From positions 49,443 through 113,442 of the forward strand of contig JAYFOV010000024.1 in the NCBI GenBank assembly GCA_034928535.1: a stretch of 64,000 nucleotides of DNA. The letters run 5' to 3'. Positions 54,371 through 59,981 of this stretch are shown here, one piece after another (the stretch's first letter is position 1; each line of letters opens with the position of its first letter). The position numbers and the translations under genes are program-made. Source of the stretch: CAXXOK01 sp001604115. GTDB lineage: Bacteria; Bacillota; Clostridia; Christensenellales; Aristaeellaceae. The notes beneath the pieces were generated by a model, which had not been told where the DNA came from, searched no databases, and saw only the letters and a list, made by a program, of their open reading frames with translations.

Positions 54371-55453
54371 ATGGGACGGAAACAGAACTACTACATCTTT
54401 GCACCGGAGAAGAAAAAACGCGGCGGCCCCGGATGCCTGATCTTACTGCTATCCGTCCTCTTTGCGGTTGCTGTGCTCAGCCTTTTGGCCAACGCCAGCC
54501 TGAACAACCGTGTGAACCTTGTGAGTGAAAAAGTACGCGTGATGTCACTCAACCAGAAACTAGAAAATTTCACGGTCCTGCATATATCCGATCTCCATGG
54601 GGATGAGATGGGGCTCTCGCCGGACATTTGGCGCACGCTTCTCTATGGCAAGGGGTTTTCAGCGGTGGCTATGACTGGCGATATGGTCGGTGCGGAGGGT
54701 GATTTTTCCCCGTTGATCTCGCTCATCAAAACCCTGCGGCAAATCAAGGCGGATGTACCCATCTACCTGATTGCCGGGGATGAGGATCCAACGCCCGTGA
54801 TGGCGACCCTGCACGGAAACCCAGAAGTACTGGCGGATTGGGTGCGCGCCGCGCAGGAGGCAGGCGCGGTGTACCTGGACCGCCCGGTGGCCCAACAGGT
54901 GGGCAAGCTGGTGGTGTGGTTTGTGCCGGAATACCTTTATAGCGTGGATGTGGCCGGCATGCAGGATAGCCTGACCCGCCAGAAAGCGGACATGGAGGCG
55001 CAGGGCAAGCAGTATGAAGGGGAGGGCGGCGCCAGCTACCGTGCCCTGTGCTACCGTCTGGAGGCCATCGCGGCCAGTGTGGAAGCCATCAAATCCATGA
55101 CGAAGGATGATTTGCAGATCGCCCTGACGCACGTGCCGCTGGAGGCGGGCTATGTGCGGGAGATGGTCGACTGGTCGCAGAGCGAGGCCATTTTCAGCTT
55201 TCGCAGGCTTTCGCTGGTGCTGGCCGGGCACTATGTGGGCGGCCAATGGCGGCTGCCTGGAATGGGCGCGCTGTATGTGCCGGAGCGGGGCTGGCTGGCG
55301 GGAGATAACGGGATCGTGGGCATGCAGCGCATCAACAGCATCAGCCAGTATGTGAGCGGCGGTTTGGCTGCAAGCCACCTGTATCCCATGCCCGGGCGGC
55401 TGTTCAATCCCCCGAGCATCAGCCTGCTTTCCTACACGGCGCGCATCGAGTAG
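54371..55453 (+). CDS. Metallophosphoesterase-like protein with altered active site
   Basis: A 360-residue membrane-anchored protein; the single helix is CLILLLSVLFAVAVLSLLA near residue 20. The calcineurin-like fold is visible: VLHISDLHGDEMG, AVAMTGDMVGAEGDF, LIAGDEDPTP, IALTHVPLEAGY and LVLAGHYVGGQW. Family enzymes need GNHD and GHxH; here these read GDED and GHYV. Metal binding and catalysis are therefore in doubt. The start is ATG at 54371, since ATG at 54353 has no site. Its neighbours do not indicate a pathway. Confidence 0.8.
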   Translation: MGRKQNYYIFAPEKKKRGGPGCLILLLSVLFAVAVLSLLANASLNNRVNLVSEKVRVMSLNQKLENFTVLHISDLHGDEMGLSPDIWRTLLYGKGFSAVAMTGDMVGAEGDFSPLISLIKTLRQIKADVPIYLIAGDEDPTPVMATLHGNPEVLADWVRAAQEAGAVYLDRPVAQQVGKLVVWFVPEYLYSVDVAGMQDSLTRQKADMEAQGKQYEGEGGASYRALCYRLEAIAASVEAIKSMTKDDLQIALTHVPLEAGYVREMVDWSQSEAIFSFRRLSLVLAGHYVGGQWRLPGMGALYVPERGWLAGDNGIVGMQRINSISQYVSGGLAASHLYPMPGRLFNPPSISLLSYTARIE

Positions 55454-55471
55454 GGGGCACGGCGCTTTTGC

Positions 55472-55500
55472 TTGACGGCTGTGCCGGGACAGGATACAAT
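55472..55500 (+). promoter_or_regulatory. Promoter of the E2-type acyltransferase gene
   Basis: TTGACG at 55472-55477, 17-base spacer, TACAAT at 55495-55500. The leader (about 95 bases) includes a hairpin AAGCCG / CGGCTT. Confidence 0.8.
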
Positions 55501-55601
55501 GGTCATGCTTTACGCGCGTAACCATATATCCATACAGGACTCTTACCTCGTGCGTGAAGCCGATACGACGGCTTTGCCGTGCACGAAAGGATGGAGACCT
55601 T

Positions 55602-56522
55602 ATGTTCGGAATCCGCCACGAAGGGCGGCGCGTCAAAAAGATGGATCCCATCGTACAAATGACGCCCTATCTGATGCCAATGCGATGTGACGCGCAGGTT
55701 TTTTTGCAGCACGATGTGGATTATGAAACGCTGGCGCGCTACATTGCCGATAAGTCCCGCAAGGAAGGGGTCAAGATCACGTTTTTGGAGATCATCATTG
55801 CGGGGTACATCCGGGCGGTGTCGCAGGTGCCGGAAGTGAACCGGTTTGTGATGAATAAGCAGTATTACAACCGTAAGGAGCTTACCTGTGCCATGACCAT
55901 CCTGCTGGATACGCCGGATGGCAGCATCCAGGAAAACGTGATCAAAGTGCGCTTTGACCCCAGCGATACCATTTATGATGTGCAGGCGCGTTTGCAGGCC
56001 AAGATCGCGGCCAACCGCAAGCCGGAGAAACCCAGCTTTGCGATGAAACTGGCCGGCGGGCTGCTCAAGGTGCCGGGGCTGGTGACCGGGGTGGTCGGCG
56101 TGCTTAAGTTTCTGGATCGCTATGGCCTGATGCCCGGCATGATCATTGACGAGCTGCCATTCCACAGCAGCATGTTCATCACCAACAACGCCTCCATCGG
56201 GCTGCACAGTGTGTACCATCACATTTATAACTTTGGCAATGTGGGCATGTTCCTTGGGCTGGGCACGCCTGAACGCGGCTATACGGTGGATGCCAAGGGC
56301 AACCCCAAGCGCTGGTGCACCCTGCCTATCGGCATCACGGTGGATGAGCGCGTGTGCGGCGGTGCGGTGTATGCCAAGCTGTTTGCGTGGATGAAGCGCT
56401 GCATGAAAAACCCGGAGCTGCTGGACACACCGCCGGAAACCGTCTACTACAATGACCGTGCGGAATTCCACGAACCCAAGCCGGAAAACGCGCATCAGCC
56501 TGCTGCCAAGGCAGAGGCGTGA
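55602..56522 (+). CDS. 2-oxoacid dehydrogenase E2-like acyltransferase, degenerate
   Basis: A 306-residue protein similar to the catalytic domain of E2 acyltransferases and chloramphenicol acetyltransferase. FLEIIIAGYIRAVSQVPEVNRF, GTPERGYTVDAKG and ITVDERVCGGAVYAKLF are family segments. The final catalytic motif HxxxDG (DHRVxDG) reads DERVCGG, so both His and Asp are lost. It has no lipoyl domain. It may be a binding protein or an enzyme of altered chemistry. The start is ATG at 55602 after GGAG. Confidence 0.75.
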   Translation: MFGIRHEGRRVKKMDPIVQMTPYLMPMRCDAQVFLQHDVDYETLARYIADKSRKEGVKITFLEIIIAGYIRAVSQVPEVNRFVMNKQYYNRKELTCAMTILLDTPDGSIQENVIKVRFDPSDTIYDVQARLQAKIAANRKPEKPSFAMKLAGGLLKVPGLVTGVVGVLKFLDRYGLMPGMIIDELPFHSSMFITNNASIGLHSVYHHIYNFGNVGMFLGLGTPERGYTVDAKGNPKRWCTLPIGITVDERVCGGAVYAKLFAWMKRCMKNPELLDTPPETVYYNDRAEFHEPKPENAHQPAAKAEA

Positions 56523-56543
56523 ATTAACGCGCTACGATTGTCA

Positions 56544-56574
56544 AACAGGCCGGGCTACAGTAGCCCGGCCTGTT
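56544..56574 (+). terminator. Intrinsic terminator-like hairpin
   Basis: AACAGGCCGGGCTA / TAGCCCGGCCTGTT, then GCAAC. There is no U tract after it, but the stem is perfect. Confidence 0.5.
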
Positions 56575-56578
56575 GCAA

Positions 56579-56734
56579 CCCCCGCCGCAGCGGAAAAGGG
56601 TCAAGGGTGAAAACCCTTGCGGAGTTTGGGGTGGAACCCCAAAGCCACGCATCGCAGCACGCCCAAGCAAGCGAACAGCCCGAAGGGCGATGGGGCGAGC
56701 GGTGGCAGCACATAACTGTGCACCGAGGAGATTC
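56579..56734 (+). repeat. GC-rich interspersed repeat, copy 3 (full)
   Basis: Unit of about 156 bp: CCCGCCGCAGCGG, AAAGGGTCAAGGG, GTTTGGGGTGGAACCCCAAA, GCGAACAGCCCGAAGGGCGA, GGGGCGAGCGGTGGCAGCAC. It contains small inverted repeats. It is in tandem with copy 4 with about 10 bp between them. Confidence 0.9.
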
Positions 56735-56744
56735 ACTCCGCCTA

Positions 56745-56900
56745 CCCCCGCCGCAGCGGCAAAGGGTCAAGGGCGAAAGCCCTTGCGGGGTTTGGGGTGG
56801 AACGCCAAAGCCACGCGCCTCAGCACGCCCAAGCGAGCGAACAGCCCGAAGGGCTATGGGGCGAGCGATGGCAGCACATAGCTGTGCACCGAATTGATTC
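56745..56900 (+). repeat. GC-rich interspersed repeat, copy 4 (full)
   Basis: Second full unit, about 88 to 92 percent like copy 3 by eye; it holds the same boxes in the same order. Ends at the start of the xpt leader. Confidence 0.9.
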
Positions 56901-57013
56901 GGTTTCCCTGATGCACCAGAGGTAAGCAAGTACGCAACATCAGAAGGAAAGCGGCGTATGTTTCCTGCAAGCCATGCAGGCAAGCTGCACACACTGGGGC
57001 GTCATGCGGTGTC

Positions 57014-57079
57014 TGTTACGGATATCTTCGTACCAGTCCGAACATTCTACAAAATCGCTTGCATAATGCGCGGTTTTTT
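57014..57079 (+). promoter_or_regulatory. Attenuator-like leader of xpt
   Basis: A first hairpin, TGTT(A)CGGA at 57014-57022 with TCCGAACA at 57037-57044, is followed by a terminator: AAAATCGC (57051-57058) pairs with GCGGTTTT (57070-57077), enclosing a GCA-TGC hairpin, and is followed by TTT. There is no promoter between it and the gene. GGATATC (57020-57026) and GATATCC (57080-57086) could form an alternative pairing. I did not find the purine riboswitch core, so the ligand, if any, is unknown. Confidence 0.6.
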
Positions 57080-57116
57080 GATATCCTTTTGCGTAGCATT
57101 TTGGAGGAGGAAGCAT

Positions 57117-57710
57117 ATGAAGGAGTTGCGCGACGCGATCCTGGAGCAGGGGTTCGGCATCGGACATGATATCGTCAAGGTGGATATGTTCCTGAACCAC
57201 CGCCTGGACATCGCACTGCTGAACCATATCGGTCAAGCCTTTCATGAGGCCTTTGCGGATGAGCAGGTGGATATGATCCTGACCATTGAGGCCAGCGGCA
57301 TTGCGGCGGCCATTACCACAGCGCAGGCGTTTGGTGATTTGCCCGTGATTTTTGCCAAGAAGAGCAAAACCACCAGCACCATGAACAACGATGTGTACGA
57401 AGCAAAGGTGTATAGCTTTACCCACAAGACGGAAAACTATATTCGCATTGCCAAAAGCTACCTGCCCAGCGGCGTCAATGTGCTCATCATTGATGATTTT
57501 CTGGCCAACGGCGAAGCGGCCGAAGGCCTTGCCGAGCTTGTGCGCCAAGCTGGCGCGCATGTGGCGGGCATCGGCGTTTGCATTGAGAAAGGTTTTCAGG
57601 CAGGCGGCCAAAAACTGCGCAATGAGGGCTACAAAGTGGTATCGCTGGCAACGGTCACCGGCATCGAGAACGGCAAGCTCATGCTGGCCGGGGGCGAAGC
57701 GCAGGCTTGA
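57117..57710 (+). CDS. xpt: Xanthine phosphoribosyltransferase
   Basis: A 197-residue enzyme converting xanthine and PRPP to XMP. MKELRDAILEQGFGIGHDIVKVDMFLNHRLD is the Xpt N-terminus; ILTIEASGIAAAITTAQAFG contains the substrate loop, and VLIIDDFLANGEAAEGL is the PRPP-binding DDFLANG motif. Length matches. The start is ATG at 57117 after AGGAGG; the frame is open upstream, but the leader hairpins make an extension unlikely. It probably recycles purine bases and is governed by the leader. Confidence 0.96.
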   Translation: MKELRDAILEQGFGIGHDIVKVDMFLNHRLDIALLNHIGQAFHEAFADEQVDMILTIEASGIAAAITTAQAFGDLPVIFAKKSKTTSTMNNDVYEAKVYSFTHKTENYIRIAKSYLPSGVNVLIIDDFLANGEAAEGLAELVRQAGAHVAGIGVCIEKGFQAGGQKLRNEGYKVVSLATVTGIENGKLMLAGGEAQA

Positions 57711-57735
57711 CCACGTCATGTACCTGTGATATGAT
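57707..57735 (+). promoter_or_regulatory. Promoter of the ABC-F attenuator transcript
   Basis: TTGACC at 57707-57712 overlapping the xpt stop codon, 17-base spacer, TATGAT at 57730-57735. Confidence 0.8.
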
Positions 57736-57780
57736 TGGCCTGTAACCAAATCCATTTGATTTTAGAACGGAGCTGAAAGG

Positions 57781-57792
57781 ATGCGCCATTAA
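57781..57792 (+). CDS. Three-codon upstream ORF of the ABC-F gene (Met-Arg-His)
   Basis: ATG CGC CAT TAA eight bases after a GGAG site. Its small size, position in front of an attenuator and the presence of an ABC-F gene below suggest a ribosome-stalling sensor. Confidence 0.6.
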   Translation: MRH

Positions 57793-57793
57793 C

Positions 57794-57905
57794 CCTGCCA
57801 GACCCTGATGCATAAAGGGAGTGCAAGCAGAGCGCCGCAAGCGCGTTTGTTTGTGTTGGCAGGAAAGCGCAAGCCGAAAGGCTCTGTTTTCTTTTGCGTT
57901 TTTTT
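57794..57905 (+). promoter_or_regulatory. Antibiotic-responsive attenuator of the ABC-F gene
   Basis: CCTGCCA (57794-57800) pairs with TGGCAGG (57857-57863) as an anchor stem. A terminator forms from CGCAA (57868-57872) and GCC (57873-57875) with GGC (57880-57882) and TTGCG (57894-57898), then seven Ts (57899-57905). CAGAGC at 57828-57833 can instead pair with GCTCTG (57881-57886), which would break the terminator. A ribosome stalled on the Met-Arg-His ORF could favour the second fold. Confidence 0.65.
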
Positions 57906-57938
57906 GTCGCTCCCGTGACGAGAACGGAGGCGTTGCCC

Positions 57939-59441
57939 ATGGCTTTGATCCAATGTACGAATGTAACCTTCGCCTATGAAGGCAGTTATGATGATGTGTT
58001 TACCGGGCTCACTTGCCAGCTGGACACAAGCTGGCGCTTGGGGCTGATCGGCCGCAACGGGCGGGGTAAGACGACGCTTTTGCGTCTGTTGGCAGGGCAG
58101 CTGCAGGCGCAGGGTACTGTGCACATGCCCTTGACCCCTGCGCTGTTTCCCTTTGCCATCACTGCGCCGGACATTCCCGCGCAGGCAGTGGCGCTCTCGT
58201 TGGCGCCGGATGTGCCGGCATGGCGCCTGGGGCTGGAGTTGGAGCAGATGGGCATGGCGGAGGAAGCGCTTGCGCGGCCTTACCGCACCTTGAGCCGCGG
58301 CGAGCAGACCAAGGTGCAGTTGGCGGCCTTGTTTGCCCGGGAGGATACTTATCCCCTGATCGACGAGCCGACCAACCACCTGGATATGCTTGGGCGCGCG
58401 CTGGTTGCGGATTATCTGGCTACCAAGGACGGGTTTTTGCTGGTGAGCCATGACCGCGCGTTTCTGAACCGCTGCATCGACCACACGCTGGCCATCAACC
58501 GCAGCACCGTGCAGGTGCAGCGCGGTAACTTTGATACGTGGGAGCGGGAATTTACCCGGAAAAATGAGCATGAGCAAGCCAGAAACCAGCAGATCAAAAA
58601 AGATGTCGCCCGCCTGACGCAGAGCGCGCGCCAGAAGGCGGAATGGAGCCAGCGCACTGAAAAGGCGAAATACCACGTCAAACCCAGCGAGGCTGCCGTA
58701 GCGGATCGCGGCTACATTGGCGCACGTGCGGCCGCCATGATGAAGCGCTCGCTGGCGGTACAAGCGCGCATAGATCAGCAAATTGAGGAAAAGCAAAGCT
58801 TGCTCAAGGATCTGGAGCGTGTGGGAGAACTCAAGCTCACGCCGCTCACACACCCCAAGCGTGTGCTGGTGGAGGCGCGGGATGCCGCCGTGCGTTATGA
58901 CGGCCGCACCGTGTGCCAGCATGTGACCTTCACGCTGGAGCGCGGTGCGCGCATCGCGCTCACGGGTCGCAATGGGGCTGGCAAGAGCAGCATCCTGAAA
59001 GCATTGCTGGGGCAAAGCGAGGCACTGGTAGGGGATGTGCATATCGCCAGCGGCCTGAAGGTTAGCTACGTGCCCCAATCCGCCGAGCATGTGCAGGGAG
59101 ATCTGCGGATGTGGATTGCCGAGGCCGGGGTGGATGAAACGCTTTTCAAGGCCATCCTGCGCAACATGGATTTTGGCAGGCAACAGTTCGACAAGGATAT
59201 CCGTCAGTACAGCGAAGGGCAGAAGAAAAAACTCCTGCTGGCGCGCAGCTTGTGTGAGCAGGCACACTTGTATGTGTGGGATGAGCCGCTCAACTATATT
59301 GATGTTTTCAGCCGAATGCAGATCGAGGAGCTGATTCTGGCAGCCCAGCCAACACTGATTTTGGTGGAGCATGACCGTGCGTTTTTGGAGCGGGTGTGCA
59401 CCCAGACGGTGGACCTGGATGCGCTGCACTGCCAGGGATAG
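57939..59441 (+). CDS. Lsa-type ABC-F ribosomal protection protein
   Basis: A 500-residue protein with two ABC domains and no membrane part. MALIQCTNVTFAYEGSYDDVF and LGLIGRNGRGKTTLLRLL start domain 1 with Walker A; LSRGEQTKVQLAAL and LIDEPTNHLDM are its signature and Walker B. Domain 2 has LTGRNGAGKSSILKAL, YSEGQKKKLLLARSL and VWDEPLNYIDV. The layout and N-terminus fit the Lsa/CplR group that protects ribosomes from lincosamides, pleuromutilins and streptogramin A. The regulatory leader supports this role. The start is ATG at 57939 after GGAGG. Confidence 0.9.
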   Translation: MALIQCTNVTFAYEGSYDDVFTGLTCQLDTSWRLGLIGRNGRGKTTLLRLLAGQLQAQGTVHMPLTPALFPFAITAPDIPAQAVALSLAPDVPAWRLGLELEQMGMAEEALARPYRTLSRGEQTKVQLAALFAREDTYPLIDEPTNHLDMLGRALVADYLATKDGFLLVSHDRAFLNRCIDHTLAINRSTVQVQRGNFDTWEREFTRKNEHEQARNQQIKKDVARLTQSARQKAEWSQRTEKAKYHVKPSEAAVADRGYIGARAAAMMKRSLAVQARIDQQIEEKQSLLKDLERVGELKLTPLTHPKRVLVEARDAAVRYDGRTVCQHVTFTLERGARIALTGRNGAGKSSILKALLGQSEALVGDVHIASGLKVSYVPQSAEHVQGDLRMWIAEAGVDETLFKAILRNMDFGRQQFDKDIRQYSEGQKKKLLLARSLCEQAHLYVWDEPLNYIDVFSRMQIEELILAAQPTLILVEHDRAFLERVCTQTVDLDALHCQG

Positions 59442-59477
59442 CCGGCGTTCAAAGATCCCTGAAGCACTAACACCCAA

Positions 59478-59507
59478 AGCCCTCGCTCCTGTACCGGGGC
59501 GAGGGCT
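59478..59507 (+). repeat. Hairpin sequence, copy 1, flanking repeat copy 5
   Basis: AGCCCTCGC / GCGAGGGCT around CCTGTACCGG-like loop. An almost identical copy is at 59673-59701, with one base missing. The two bracket a copy of the interspersed repeat. Confidence 0.7.
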
Positions 59508-59531
59508 CAGACATTCGATAAATCCCGGATC

Positions 59532-59668
59532 GTTGCTGTCACCGCTCGCCTCACAGCCCTGCGGGCTGTTCGCTTGCATGCGCTATAGGTTGAGCCATAA
59601 GTCTTTTTGGGGGGGTCACCCCAGACCCTGCCAAGGGATTTTATCCCTTGACCCCCCCTTTTTGACTG
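59532..59668 (-). repeat. GC-rich interspersed repeat, copy 5 (leftward)
   Basis: Read leftward it contains AAGGGATAAAATCCCTTGGC in place of the AAGGG...CCCTT dyad, GCGAACAGCCCGCAGGGCTG and GGCGAGCGGTGACAGCAA. It is more diverged than copies 3 and 4 and is set between the duplicated hairpin. Confidence 0.75.
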
Positions 59669-59672
59669 CCTG

Positions 59673-59701
59673 AGCCCTGCTCCTGTACCGGGGCGAGGGC
59701 T
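59673..59701 (+). repeat. Hairpin sequence, copy 2, flanking repeat copy 5
   Basis: AGCCCTGCTCCTGTACCGG then GGCGAGGGCT; the same as copy 1 except for one missing C. TTT follows, so it could act as the ABC-F terminator. Confidence 0.7.
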
Positions 59702-59736
59702 TTGGGATGCGCAGGGAGCAGTCACGCAGAGCCAAA

Positions 59737-59806
59737 GGCGGTCTGTAATATGCATTGTTTGCATCAGCAGGCAGATCCTGCATGCCGCAGTTACAGGATA
59801 ACCGCC
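59737..59806. other. Three-way-junction-like dyad element
   Basis: GGCGGT (59737-59742) pairs with ACCGCC (59801-59806) and CTGTAA (59743-59748) with TTACAG (59791-59796), across four unpaired bases on one side. Inside are two hairpins: ATGCA / TGCAT at 59750-59764 and GCAGG / CCTGC at 59767-59781. Either strand could be the functional one. I cannot match it to a known element. Confidence 0.5.
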
Positions 59807-59875
59807 TACGGTCGAGCCGGCACACAGGCCGGGAACAACCGCCTTGGCGCGCGCTGGGCATACGCCACGCGCCGC

Positions 59876-59905
59876 TTGCCAATGACGACTGCGCTGTGCT
59901 AGAAT
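59876..59905 (+). promoter_or_regulatory. Promoter of the GH94 gene
   Basis: TTGCCA at 59876-59881, 18-base spacer, TAGAAT at 59900-59905. Confidence 0.6.
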
Positions 59906-59951
59906 ATACCAAACACAAGCGACGGGAGCGGTTTGGTTGTACCATGCAACT

Positions 59952-59961
59952 AAAACGTTTT
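59952..59961 (+). promoter_or_regulatory. LacI-type operator candidate
   Basis: The palindrome AAAACGTTTT has the central CG of LacI-family operators and lies between the promoter and the GH94 ribosome-binding site. Confidence 0.45.
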
Positions 59962-59981
59962 CGTTTCAAGGAGGAACCATC

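Noticed and set aside
57000..57080. Purine riboswitch before xpt
   Set aside because: The conserved TTTCTACC and CCGTAAA junctions are missing; only a general attenuator is supported.
56958..57116. N-terminal extension of Xpt from ATG 56958
   Set aside because: It would run through the terminator hairpin and Xpt has no such extension; AGGAGG marks 57117.
59737..59806. tRNA
   Set aside because: Four-arm look, but no T-loop GTTCRAAT, no 7 bp acceptor stem and no CCA-adjacent layout.
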